Assembly (NCBI GenBank): GCA_030066775.1
Contig: JASJAY010000008.1
Coordinates: 1-54,764, forward strand
Source: Planctomycetota bacterium
GTDB taxonomy: Bacteria; Planctomycetota; PLA2; JAEUHO01
DNA: 54,764 nucleotides
Reading direction: 5' to 3'
Below the pieces are notes generated by a model. The model did no database searches. It saw only the letters and a list, made by a program, of their open reading frames with translations, and was not told where the DNA came from. Positions 34,953 through 43,162 of this stretch are shown here, one piece after another. The translations under genes and the position numbers were made by a program. Every line of letters begins with the position of its first letter. Position 1 is the stretch's first letter.

Positions 34953-35350
34953 GCCACGCAACCATCCATCACGGCGTCGACCTCTGCGACGTGGACACGC
35001 TGCGCGACGTGATGACGCGCCACGACGCCTTCGCCGAACGCGTCTTCACCCCGGACGAGCGCGCCTACTGCGAGCGCTACCCGGATCCGGTCCCCCACTA
35101 CGCGGCGCGCTTCGCCGCGAAGGAGGCGACGCTCAAGGCGCTGGGCATCGGCCTCACGCCGTTCGGCGTGGACCGGGCGCTTCAGGACATCGAGCTGGTG
35201 CGGCGCGGCCGCGCCCCGGCGTTGCGGCTCGCGGGACGGCCCGCGCGCGCCGCTCGGGCACTCGGAGTCTTCAGCCGCGCCGTGTCGATCAGCCACGAAG
35301 GCGAGCGCGCCCTCGCCTCGGTGGTGATGCTCGCGGAGGCCCCGGAATGA
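34949..35350 (+). CDS. acpS: Holo-ACP synthase (4'-phosphopantetheinyl transferase)
   Basis: 133 residues, a normal AcpS length. The first metal-binding motif GVDLCDV and the second RFAAKEATLKALGIG are both intact. It transfers phosphopantetheine from CoA to the ACP serine, most simply S44 of the ACP at 29604. That a carrier-activating enzyme sits inside the operon implies a dedicated carrier. Confidence 0.93.
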   Translation: MSHATIHHGVDLCDVDTLRDVMTRHDAFAERVFTPDERAYCERYPDPVPHYAARFAAKEATLKALGIGLTPFGVDRALQDIELVRRGRAPALRLAGRPARAARALGVFSRAVSISHEGERALASVVMLAEAPE

Positions 35351-35835
35351 GATTCCTGCTCGTGGACCGCATCGAGGAGATCCAGCCCGGCACCTCGATC
35401 CGCGGCTTCAAGAACGTGGCCATGAGCGAGGACTACCTCACGTGGCACTTCCCGGAGCAGCCGATCCTGCCCGGCGTGCTCATCCTCGAGTCCTTCGCCC
35501 AGCTGGCCGGCTGGCTCGAAGCGAAGACATCCGACTTCACGCAGTGGGTGCTGCTCGAGCGCGTGCGCTCGGCCCGCTACTACCACTTCTGTGTGCCCGG
35601 CGATCGGCTCACCCTCAGCCTCGAGCAGCTCGAGAGCGAGGACGACGGCCGCCGTGTCTACCGCGGCGAGTGCAGCGTGGACGGCGGCCGGCGCGCCACC
35701 GTCGAGTTCGAGGCGGTGGTCGTGCCGATGGCCGAGCTCGAGGAACGCGAGCGCGCCGTGCGCACGTACGAGGCGCTCCAGGGCTCGGAGGGACTGCTCG
35801 AGCGCATGGACCTGAAGAAGGGGCCGCGCGCGTGA
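35347..35835 (+). CDS. FabZ-like 3-hydroxyacyl-ACP dehydratase (copy 2)
   Basis: 162 residues of a hotdog fold. H34 is in TWHFPEQPILPG and E48 in LILESFAQ, with MRFLLVDR at the start. Compared with copy 1 it has a longer acidic/helical C-terminus. Two dehydratases in one operon suggest either heterodimer formation, known in aryl-polyene and ladderane-type clusters, or action on different chain lengths. It overlaps acpS and the next gene by 4 nt. Confidence 0.9.
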   Translation: MRFLLVDRIEEIQPGTSIRGFKNVAMSEDYLTWHFPEQPILPGVLILESFAQLAGWLEAKTSDFTQWVLLERVRSARYYHFCVPGDRLTLSLEQLESEDDGRRVYRGECSVDGGRRATVEFEAVVVPMAELEERERAVRTYEALQGSEGLLERMDLKKGPRA

Positions 35836-36977
35836 CCGGGAACGATGCCAACCTGCCCGTCGTCACCGGCATCGGCGCCGTCACGGCGCTCGGCTTCAGC
35901 GTGCCGTCGAACATCGAGGCCGTCCGCGAAAACGTCTCGGGCCTGCGCGCGCTCGAGACGGACGGGATCGTGGCCCAGGCGGGCATCGTCTCGGAGCCGC
36001 GGCTGCGCACCGAGGTCCCCAAGGACCAGGAGAGCCAGCTCAAGTTCCTGAGCCCGAGCAGCCAGCTTGCCGTCAACGCCGTGGCCGAGGTCGTCGCAAG
36101 CGGAGCGGAGCGCGGCCTCAACCTCGAGGCCGTCGAGCCCGCGCGCAAGAGCCTCTACCTCGCCCAGGTCGACAGCCAGGACTGGGACTGCCACGACTTC
36201 CAGAGCGGCTTCGTCGCCGCTGATGCCGCGGGCGCGGTACCCGCCGATCGTGCGGCGTTGAACAAGCAGGCGAGCCGACGCACCAAGCCGTTCTTCCTGC
36301 TCGAGAGCCTCAAGAACAACGTCTATTCGTTCGTGGCCTCATGGCTCGGCATGATGGGCCCGAACACGGCGGTAGCGGGGCTCTCGCACGCGGGCTTCCC
36401 CGCCATCGACCTGGCCGTTCGCGCGATTCGTCGCGGAGACCTCGACGCATCGCTCGTGCTCGGCGCCGCCATGCTGACGAACCCCGTGGCGCTTTACGAG
36501 TACGCCCACCTCGAGGCGGAACGCGAGGACGACGAAGCCGTGCATCCGGGCGATGGTGCCGGCGCGCTCCTGCTCGAGCCGCGCCACCGCGTGGAGGCGC
36601 GCGGGGAAACGGGCCTTGCTCGCATCCTCGGTTGTGCCGCGACGACGGGCGCCCCCGAACACGGCGGGCCGGGTGCCGACACGCTGCGCCGTGCCGTCGA
36701 AGAGGCGGTCACGCAGTCGGGTCGCGAGCGCATCGAGCTCGTCATCGTGCCGCGCCTGGGTGGCGCCGCGCACAAGGCCCTCGTGGGCCAGGATGTGTTT
36801 GCAGGTGGTCAAGCGGTGGCCTGGCGGCCGCTCATGGGGCACCTGGGTACAGCCACGGAGCCCGTCGAGCTCGCGTTGGCCTGTGCGGCGCTCGCTCCGG
36901 GCCACGCGGCGCTGCTCGTCTCGACCGGGTTCTACGGCCAGGCGGGCGCGATCGTGGTGGAGCGCGTCGCGCCGTAG
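35832..36977 (+). CDS. KAS-like protein with Ser in place of the active-site Cys
   Basis: 381 residues from a GTG that overlaps the previous stop by 4 nt. It opens PVVTGIGAVTALG like a ketosynthase. At the nucleophile the motif reads VAGLSHAGFPAIDL, putting S185 where the Cys would be. The NAHGT motif is missing (VPRLGGA in its place), but a His equivalent to the second one remains in RPLMGHLGTATEP. So it is unlikely to condense by itself. It could act as a chain-length factor for the KAS at 32908, or as a malonyl-ACP decarboxylase. Confidence 0.8.
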   Translation: MTGNDANLPVVTGIGAVTALGFSVPSNIEAVRENVSGLRALETDGIVAQAGIVSEPRLRTEVPKDQESQLKFLSPSSQLAVNAVAEVVASGAERGLNLEAVEPARKSLYLAQVDSQDWDCHDFQSGFVAADAAGAVPADRAALNKQASRRTKPFFLLESLKNNVYSFVASWLGMMGPNTAVAGLSHAGFPAIDLAVRAIRRGDLDASLVLGAAMLTNPVALYEYAHLEAEREDDEAVHPGDGAGALLLEPRHRVEARGETGLARILGCAATTGAPEHGGPGADTLRRAVEEAVTQSGRERIELVIVPRLGGAAHKALVGQDVFAGGQAVAWRPLMGHLGTATEPVELALACAALAPGHAALLVSTGFYGQAGAIVVERVAP

Positions 36978-36992
36978 GAGGGGGAGGTCCGA

Positions 36993-37187
36993 ATGGGCGA
37001 CGTCATCAACATCGGTCCCAAGGAACGTGCGAAGCGGCGCAACGTGGGCATCGTGATGCTGGCGGTGGCCATCGGCCTTGCTGTCTGGATGATCACGAGC
37101 GGACAGCCCCCGCTCTGGCGCGTCATCGTGGCCGCGCCGTTCGGCATGGGCGTGCTCGGGTTGCTGCAGGCCTTCGCCGGCACCTGA
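36993..37187 (+). CDS. Small two-helix membrane protein
   Basis: 64 residues. A basic N-terminus (GPKERAKRRN) is followed by two hydrophobic helices (VGIVMLAVAIGLAVWMI and WRVIVAAPFGMGVLGLLQAF). It has the size and pattern of the small DUF2892-type membrane proteins but no conserved motif I can name. It follows the last ketosynthase-like gene by 15 nt, with a GGAGG ribosome site, so it belongs to the operon. Role unknown. Confidence 0.7.
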   Translation: MGDVINIGPKERAKRRNVGIVMLAVAIGLAVWMITSGQPPLWRVIVAAPFGMGVLGLLQAFAGT

Positions 37188-37352
37188 GTGCTGCTCGCGA
37201 CACGCGGTACGTGTGTCCTCGATCAGCCCGAGGCCCCCATCGACGATCCCGAGCTCGTGGCCGCGCTGAAGAAGCGTGCGTTGACGATCCACGTCAAGGC
37301 CATCGCCCTGACCGTCGTCTTCACCGCCGCGACCATGCTCTGCCCGGTCTGA
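37188..37352 (+). CDS. Possible 54-residue protein at the operon end
   Basis: A GTG at 37188, directly after the preceding TGA, opens a 54-codon frame (MLLATRGTCVLDQPEAPIDD...) ending at 37350-37352. It has an acidic first half and a hydrophobic C-terminus (AIALTVVFTAATMLCPV) that could be a TM helix. Codon use looks like the neighbours. The evidence is only the position and the frame, and 12 nt separate it from the converging kinase gene. Confidence 0.35.
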   Translation: MLLATRGTCVLDQPEAPIDDPELVAALKKRALTIHVKAIALTVVFTAATMLCPV

Positions 37353-37364
37353 ACGCGTCGCGCG

Positions 37365-40300
37365 TCAGTCCCAGTCGAGGCCGAGCGCTTGGAGGCGGGC
37401 CCGCATGCGGGCGACGTCCCAGATCTCCGTTCCCAGGTTCCCGCGCCGCGCAACCGCGAGCCGCGCACCGTCGGGACTCCACGCGAGCGCGCGTGGGCCG
37501 CCGCCATCCGGCGACGGGATGCGCGCGATGACCTCCAGCGTCGCAGGTCGGAGCAGCACGAGCGCGCCCGCGTTGTCGAGCGCCGCGAGCAGGTCGCCTC
37601 CGGGCGCCAACGCCGGTTCGTAGAGCGCCGGTCGCTCCGCGTACTCGGCGAGCTGCGTCCAGGTCGCGACGTCGTGCACGGCAATGCGCTCCTCGTCGCT
37701 CGTGATCAACAGCCGGCCGTCCGACGTGAACTGACCCTGTCCGAGGTTCGTGGCCGGCACGGTGTGCCGTCGCTTGCCCGTCGCGACGTCCCAGACGCGG
37801 ATCTCGTTGCCGCGCCATGCCCCGGTGACGAGCAACGCCCCCTCCGGGGTGAGGTGCGCACGCGTGGCGCCCGGGTGCTCGAATACGCGCGGCCACCTCG
37901 ACTCGTCCAAGGGGAACACCACGACCTGGTTCGCCTCCGGCATCGCAACGGCCATGAAGCGACCGTCGGCGCTGACGCCGCTCTTCTGCGACTTGTCGTG
38001 GAAGTCCATCGGCGGGCGCCAGTCCGTCGCTTCGATCGCTGTGCCGGCCTCCGTGTCCCGCACGTCGTGCTGGAACACGCCGTCCGGCCCGGAGACCACG
38101 AGCCGCGGGCCGAGGAAGTACGTGCTCCACCGCCGGCCGGGCAGGGTGGCGCGGACCGTGCGGGCGGCGGGGTCCCAAATCTGGACCGCGTAGTGCTCGG
38201 CCACGGCGAGGCGCTCGCCTGAGGAATCGAACGAGATGTCGCCCTTGCCCATCCGCGTCATCAGCGGCAAGCGCATCCACACATCGGGAAGAACGAGGTC
38301 GTAGACGTGCACCTGTTGCTGGGCATCGAGCACGAGCCGCTTGTCGTCCGGTCGGAGGTGGATGTTGCCGGCCTCGACCGGCAAGGTGAGACGCAGCGCG
38401 CCGGCCTCGTGGTCCCAGATGCGCACCGAGTCGTCCCACGCAACCGAGACCAGGTGGCTCCCGTCCGCGGTGAACGCGACTTCCGTGGCCTCTGCCTGAT
38501 GGCCCCGCAGCACGCGGTACAAGGGCGACGTACCGTCGAGCCGCCAGATCAGCACGGTCCCGTCCGACACGGCGGTGGCGATGTACCGTCCGTCGGGACT
38601 CCAGGCGAGGCGTCGGGGCGACCCCGTCGTGTGCAAGAAGCGCTTGATCGGCCCGCCGTTCAGGTCGGCAACGACCAACCAGCGGTTCTTGAGACTCGTC
38701 ACGGCCACACGCGACCCGTCCGGCGAGAACCGGAGCGAGTACGGCTCGAGCCGTGCATCGACGGTTGCGAGGACCTCCTCGCTCGGCCACCGCCGGATCT
38801 CGATCATCCCCTTGCGGTTGGCGCACGCGACGCGGTCACCGTCCGGATGGAAGTCGAACGCGTCCCGGTAGAAGCGGAGCTTGGTCCTGCGGACCGGCTC
38901 CCCTGAAGCCGCGTCCCAGACCGTCAGAGGGCCGTTGTCGTGATGCTTCGCGAGCAACGTGCGGCCGGTTGGATCGAACCGAAGCGTCCACTTCACGGGT
39001 CCGCCCGGGCTGGGCAGGCGATGGTGTCGGGTGCCCGACCCGAGATCGCACAGCTCGATCGCACCGTCCGGGGTCGCGCGGGCGTAGCGCTCGAACGCCC
39101 CGTCCACGGCTAGCCAGGTGTTGCTCGCCCCGTCGTGTGACCACGTGGCGCGGTGCTTGAGATCCACGAGCGGGAGACAGGCGAGCACATCGTCCCGCAG
39201 CGTGACGTCGCGCCGGATGGCCACCGCCTCCTCCAGTGCGGTGAGGGCCTCGAGCCTTTGCCCCATGCGCCCGCTCGATCGGCCGGCACGCGCCTGGTCG
39301 CGGTAGGACTGCCAGAGCCGCGCGGTCGCCTGGTCGCGCTCCTCACGCAGGAGCTCCGAGAACACCAGCCCGAGCACGGCGACCACGAGCAGCGCCACGC
39401 CGCCCGCCACGGTCAGCAAGCGGCGACGCGCGGATGCGCCCCGCTCACGGATGCCGCGCTCGCGCTGCCGCGCCAGCTCGGCGCGCAGCGCCGTGGCGTC
39501 CTCGTGCGCCGGTGCCTTCGTGAGCACCTGCTCCAGCGGTGCGGACGCCCGGTCGACCTGCTCGAGCAGCGCGGCGCCGGACAGGCCCTCCGCCGCCGCG
39601 AGCATCGCGCGCGCCTCGTCGAGCAGCCGCGCCTCCTCGCGCTCGGCGGCCTGGCGCACCTGCCACGCGCGAACGCCGTCCGCGAGCGCGCCGACGTCCG
39701 CCGGCCGCTCGCCCGGAGCCCGTGCAAGGGCACGTGCGCAGAGATCGGCGAGCGCCGCGGGGATCTCGGGGTCGAGCGCATCGACGCGCGGTGCCGTCTC
39801 GGTCTGGAGCCGCTGGGCCAGTTCGACGAAGCTCTGGAACGTGAACGGCAACCGGCCGGTGAGGAGCTCGAACAGGATCACACCGAGGCTGTAGACGTCG
39901 CTCTGGGCGTCGACGGCCTGCACGTCGCCGATCGCGGCCTCGGGCGCCATGTAGCCCGGCGTACCGAGAGCGGAGGTCATCGTGCGCAGGTCGGTGGCCT
40001 CGCGGTACTGGTGCACGCGCTCCGTCCACAGCTCCGCGTGCGGATCTTCGTGTCCGCCCAGCTTGGCCAGCCCCCAGTCGAGCACGATCACCTCACCGAA
40101 GGTGCCGATCGCGACGTTCTGCGGCTTCAGATCGCGATGCACGACGCCCCGCGCATGCGCGTAGCGCACGGTGTCGCAGACCTTGAGGAAGGGCTCGAGC
40201 AACGCGAGCCGCTCCTCGAGGCCGCCGCGCGCGGCCTTCCCGATCGCGACGGCCAAGGTGCGCTCGCCCTCGACGAAGCGCATCGTGTAGTAGGGAATCC

Positions 40301-40826
40301 CCTGCGGCGTCTCGCCCAGCTCGTAGATCGGGATGATGCCGGGGTGCGTGAGCCCGCTCGTGACCCACGCCTCCTGGAAGAAGCGCTTCTTCAAGGCATC
40401 GAACGTGAACGACGAAGGCGAGTCGGCGCCGGGCGTCTCGAGCGACATCGGGTCGGTGGTGTCGGCGTGCTCCGCGCGCGCACCGGTCGGCTTGATGACC
40501 TTGAACGCGACGGTGCGGTTGAGCGTCGTGTCGGTCGCCTTGAAGACGAGCCCCATGCCGCCCTCACCGACCGCGCGGAAGTCGCTGTAGCGAGCCGGCG
40601 ACGCACGCGGCAGCTCGACATCGGGCGCATGCGGCTCGACGGCGTGGCGCAGCGTGCCCTCCATCTCGAGCAGCTCGACGAAGCGCGGGTACGCCCCGCC
40701 GAGCCGGCCGCGGTACTGCTCCGCCGCCACCGACTCGCCGGCATCGAGGCGGCGGCTGTAGTCGGCCAAGCACTCGAAGACCGCGTCGTCGGAGGGCACG
40801 TCGGGCTCGGTCGGGTGCTCCGTCAT
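37365..40826 (-). CDS. Membrane Ser/Thr kinase with WD40 repeats
   Basis: 1153 residues. Residues about 80-335 are a protein kinase: GEGGMGLVFKA, K109 in VAFKVIK, VVHRDLKPQN with D232, and D250-W-G in place of D-F-G, a variant I would expect to be tolerated. A Glu/Arg/Ala-rich helical segment follows, then one TM at about 469-490, then about eight to ten WD40-type repeats (about 510-1150, for example SPDGRYIATAVSDGTVLIWR). Kinase inside, propeller outside or in the periplasm, is the likely topology. The ECF sigma gene lies 5 nt upstream. Such sigma-kinase pairs are a recognised ECF group in Planctomycetota. The kinase may act on the sigma or its regulator. Confidence 0.92.
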   Translation of the reverse strand: MTEHPTEPDVPSDDAVFECLADYSRRLDAGESVAAEQYRGRLGGAYPRFVELLEMEGTLRHAVEPHAPDVELPRASPARYSDFRAVGEGGMGLVFKATDTTLNRTVAFKVIKPTGARAEHADTTDPMSLETPGADSPSSFTFDALKKRFFQEAWVTSGLTHPGIIPIYELGETPQGIPYYTMRFVEGERTLAVAIGKAARGGLEERLALLEPFLKVCDTVRYAHARGVVHRDLKPQNVAIGTFGEVIVLDWGLAKLGGHEDPHAELWTERVHQYREATDLRTMTSALGTPGYMAPEAAIGDVQAVDAQSDVYSLGVILFELLTGRLPFTFQSFVELAQRLQTETAPRVDALDPEIPAALADLCARALARAPGERPADVGALADGVRAWQVRQAAEREEARLLDEARAMLAAAEGLSGAALLEQVDRASAPLEQVLTKAPAHEDATALRAELARQRERGIRERGASARRRLLTVAGGVALLVVAVLGLVFSELLREERDQATARLWQSYRDQARAGRSSGRMGQRLEALTALEEAVAIRRDVTLRDDVLACLPLVDLKHRATWSHDGASNTWLAVDGAFERYARATPDGAIELCDLGSGTRHHRLPSPGGPVKWTLRFDPTGRTLLAKHHDNGPLTVWDAASGEPVRRTKLRFYRDAFDFHPDGDRVACANRKGMIEIRRWPSEEVLATVDARLEPYSLRFSPDGSRVAVTSLKNRWLVVADLNGGPIKRFLHTTGSPRRLAWSPDGRYIATAVSDGTVLIWRLDGTSPLYRVLRGHQAEATEVAFTADGSHLVSVAWDDSVRIWDHEAGALRLTLPVEAGNIHLRPDDKRLVLDAQQQVHVYDLVLPDVWMRLPLMTRMGKGDISFDSSGERLAVAEHYAVQIWDPAARTVRATLPGRRWSTYFLGPRLVVSGPDGVFQHDVRDTEAGTAIEATDWRPPMDFHDKSQKSGVSADGRFMAVAMPEANQVVVFPLDESRWPRVFEHPGATRAHLTPEGALLVTGAWRGNEIRVWDVATGKRRHTVPATNLGQGQFTSDGRLLITSDEERIAVHDVATWTQLAEYAERPALYEPALAPGGDLLAALDNAGALVLLRPATLEVIARIPSPDGGGPRALAWSPDGARLAVARRGNLGTEIWDVARMRARLQALGLDWD

Positions 40827-40831
40827 GCGCG

Positions 40832-41413
40832 CTAGAACGTGATGTCCGCTTGGAGCGTGCCGCGCTTCTTCATCTGGTCGCGCAGCGCGGCGACGGCGCG
40901 CCAGTAGAGGGTGTGCGTGGCGCCGGGGCTGCGGTCCATCTTCGCCGCGACGTCGTCGATCTCACGCTCCTCCAGGCGGCGCAGCTGGATCACGGTGCGG
41001 TAGTCCTCGGGCAGCTCGTCGAGCGCCGCGCGCAGCTCCCCGATCATCTCGGCACGCGCTGCCGCGAGCGACGGCGAGGTCTGGGCGAAGGAGCGCGGCG
41101 GCACGGTCTTGCGCTTGAGGGCGCCGTGGTGGCCGGCGATGTCGCGCACGCGGTTCTCGGCCACGCGGAAGACCCACTTCAGGAACGCCTTGCGGCCACC
41201 CGACGTGTCGAGCGCGGGCAGCGCCTTGTGCAGCGCCAGCAGCACCTCCTGCGCTACGTCCTCGGGCTGCACCTTCGCGCGGAGCTTCTTCGACATGCGT
41301 CCCGCGCACCACAGCACGAGACGCGGGCGCAGCCGCTCGAGGAGCTCACCCTGCGCCTCCTCGTCGCCCGTCGCGGCACGCTCCACCAGCAGTTGCGTTT
41401 CGCCGCCGATCAT
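40832..41413 (-). CDS. ECF-type RNA polymerase sigma factor (kinase-associated)
   Basis: 193 residues with the region 2 helices (QPEDVAQEVLLALHKALPAL) and a region 4 helix-turn-helix (PEDYRTVIQLRRLEEREIDD ... GATHTLYWRAVAALRDQM). The N-terminus LLERLRPRLVLWCAGRMSKKL is typical of the planctomycetal sigma factors that lie beside Ser/Thr kinases. No anti-sigma gene adjoins; control is expected from the kinase 5 nt downstream. A terminator (41524-41549) isolates its upstream region from the DUF4397 gene. Confidence 0.92.
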   Translation of the reverse strand: MIGGETQLLVERAATGDEEAQGELLERLRPRLVLWCAGRMSKKLRAKVQPEDVAQEVLLALHKALPALDTSGGRKAFLKWVFRVAENRVRDIAGHHGALKRKTVPPRSFAQTSPSLAAARAEMIGELRAALDELPEDYRTVIQLRRLEEREIDDVAAKMDRSPGATHTLYWRAVAALRDQMKKRGTLQADITF

Positions 41414-41523
41414 CGCCGGCTACTGTGCCGCAGCGGTCCGGTGCTGGCAAGGCGCCGCGCTGAACCGGCGCCTTCCCGCCCGCGTCGCGTTCTGCAAGGA
41501 TGGAACGCGCCCCCCCATGAACA

Positions 41524-41549
41524 AACCCCCGCGCCGGAGCGCGGGGGTT
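41524..41549 (-). terminator. Rho-independent terminator of the DUF4397 gene
   Basis: A perfect 11-bp stem (AACCCCCGCGC with GCGCGGGGGTT) around a 4-nt loop, read on the minus strand as a UCCG tetraloop and followed by TGTT. It lies 28 nt after the stop at 41577. The other strand shows no T tract, so it serves the minus gene only. Confidence 0.85.
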
Positions 41550-41576
41550 CGAGGATGGGGTCCGTGGCGGGTGGGG

Positions 41577-42878
41577 TCAGCGCAGGTAGCGCACGTCCAC
41601 GAGCAGATCCAGCGTGCCGTCGGCCAGCGACCCGATGGCGTACACGAAGTACGCACGACCGGGGTGCAGGTTCAGCGGCGCGGGACCGAGCACGACCGTG
41701 TGCGCATCGCCGGCGGGCGTGATGCTCGCCTCGTAGTGACCACCGCGGATCGTGGTCGAGGCCTCGCCCCCGTTCGCGATGTTCCGGAGCACGCCCGCGA
41801 GGTAGCGGAACCAGAAGAAGCGACCCGTGAGCCGCACGTCGACGGCGGGTGCCGCAGCCGTGTGGCGGGCGGTGAGGCGGGCCTTGAAGCCGGCCGGCGC
41901 GAGGTTGTTGACGAACGGGCTGAGCGTCGGCGTGCCGTCCGCAGCCAGGTGCGCGACGAGCGTGTAATCGATGCCCGCCTCGAGCGTGAAGCTGCCCTGG
42001 ATCGCGGGGCTCGCGGGATCACCGCCGGCCCCCACGATCACGACTTCGTAGTCGCCATGCGGAAGCGGCAGCGGCTCGGTGATGGTGCGCGGCTCGAAGT
42101 TCGGCAGCGTGAGGTCACCGTTCACGTAGACGTCCACCGTGAGGCCGAGGACGCCGTGCGCGACGGTCAAGAGCGCGGTCTCGCTCACGAGCCGGCGGTT
42201 CTCGACGAGCAGGTCGAACGTGCCGCCGGCGAGGTCACCGAAGGCATAGACGATGGTGGCTTGGCCGCGCTTCACGCGCACGCCCGCGGGGCCGAAGACG
42301 GCGTTCGCGCTGTTGGCCGGCAGGATCGAGGCGAAGTAGCGGCGTGCGCGCACGTCGATCGCGGTCTGCTGCCCGTTCTCGAGATCCTCGAGCACGCCGA
42401 CCGTCCGACGCCAGCGCCAGACGCGGCGCTCGAGCTTCACGTCCACGGCGGGCGCCGCGGCCACGTGGCGCACGATCAGCCGACCCTCGCCCTTGTCGGC
42501 GAGGCTCAGGTCGTCCACGAAGGGCGTGAGCGTGGGCGTGCCGTCGGCCGCCAGGTGGGCGACCAGCGTCACGCGGTCACCGGCCGCGACCGTGGCGCTG
42601 CCGGCGATCGCCGGCGTCGCGGGGTCGCCGCCCGCGGCCACGATCACGATGTCGTAGGTGCCCGCCGGGAACGGCAGCGCCTCCGTGATGGTGCCGGGGA
42701 CGAAGTCAGGCAGGGCGAGGTCGCCGTTCACGTAGACGTCGACCGTGAGGCCCTGGACGGCGTGGACGACGACGACCTCGGCATCGTCGGTCGATGCGTG
42801 GGCCGGGACGGCCAGCGCGGTGCCGAGGCCGAGCGCCACCAGGAATGCCAGCGCAAGACGGGAGAGGGAGGGGGACAT
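41577..42878 (-). CDS. Secreted protein with duplicated DUF4397 region
   Basis: 433 residues from the ATG at 42878, which has AGGAG 6 nt upstream and a clear signal peptide (LALAFLVALGLGTALAVPAHA). The rest is two tandem copies of about 200 residues. Each opens with GLTVDVYVNGDL, contains TLVAHLAADGTPTL, and ends F-D-L-L-V-E-N-R-R-L or L-D-L-L-V-D-V-R-Y-L. DUF4397 proteins are extracytoplasmic beta-sandwich proteins of unknown function. Each copy has an internal RH-x-AAAPAVDV segment, so four DUF4397 modules may be present. It is divergent from the dual-kinase operon across a region with strong palindromes. Confidence 0.88.
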   Translation of the reverse strand: MSPSLSRLALAFLVALGLGTALAVPAHASTDDAEVVVVHAVQGLTVDVYVNGDLALPDFVPGTITEALPFPAGTYDIVIVAAGGDPATPAIAGSATVAAGDRVTLVAHLAADGTPTLTPFVDDLSLADKGEGRLIVRHVAAAPAVDVKLERRVWRWRRTVGVLEDLENGQQTAIDVRARRYFASILPANSANAVFGPAGVRVKRGQATIVYAFGDLAGGTFDLLVENRRLVSETALLTVAHGVLGLTVDVYVNGDLTLPNFEPRTITEPLPLPHGDYEVVIVGAGGDPASPAIQGSFTLEAGIDYTLVAHLAADGTPTLSPFVNNLAPAGFKARLTARHTAAAPAVDVRLTGRFFWFRYLAGVLRNIANGGEASTTIRGGHYEASITPAGDAHTVVLGPAPLNLHPGRAYFVYAIGSLADGTLDLLVDVRYLR

Positions 42879-42937
42879 GGGAGGCTCCTGAAACCGGGAG
42901 GGAAGGGGGAGCCGGGAGCATGCGACCCGAGATCCGA

Positions 42938-42959
42938 TGTCCGGATTTAAATCCGGACA
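42938..42959. promoter_or_regulatory. Perfect 22-bp palindrome, probable operator
   Basis: TGTCCGGATTT is followed without any gap by its exact reverse complement, AAATCCGGACA. It lies 60 nt before the DUF4397 ATG (minus) and 204 nt before the dual-kinase ATG (plus). A perfect 22-bp site with an AT centre in so GC-rich a region is unlikely to be chance and fits a dimeric repressor or activator. I see no regulator gene in the window that I can link to it. Confidence 0.7.
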
Positions 42960-42963
42960 AATA

Positions 42964-42986
42964 TGGACACCCTCAGGACGTGTCCA
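42964..42986. promoter_or_regulatory. Second inverted repeat, 7-bp arms
   Basis: TGGACAC and GTGTCCA separated by 9 nt, starting 5 nt after the 22-bp palindrome. Both elements share TGTCC/GGACA arms, so this could be a weaker half-spaced site for the same protein. Confidence 0.4.
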
Positions 42987-43078
42987 GGTCCTCGGACCCG
43001 CGGGAGGGCGCAGGACGGAGGCCCGCGGCTCGACTGCCCCCGGATTCGGGGTGTAGCGGGGGCCGTCCGCGCCGCGCG

Positions 43079-43129
43079 TTCGAGCGCACCCCCACCTTCC
43101 TATACTCCTGCCGACCCGCGCAGGTCGGC
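43079..43129 (+). promoter_or_regulatory. Promoter and leader hairpin of the dual-kinase operon
   Basis: TTCGAG at 43079-43084 and TATACT at 43101-43106, 16 nt apart, give a good -10 and a poor -35. Immediately after, GCCGACC and GGTCGGC (43110-43129, loop CGCGCA) form a 7-bp hairpin at the predicted 5' end of the mRNA, 34 nt before the ATG. Confidence 0.5.
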
Positions 43130-43162
43130 GGCGCGGCACTCGGGGAGAGCACAGACGACGCA

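Noticed and set aside
28714..37352. Aryl-polyene, DAR/flexirubin or ladderane cluster
   Set aside because: Several hallmark enzymes of each (adenylating enzyme, ammonia-lyase, acyltransferase or radical-SAM desaturase type genes) are not in the window. Only the shared type II core is seen.
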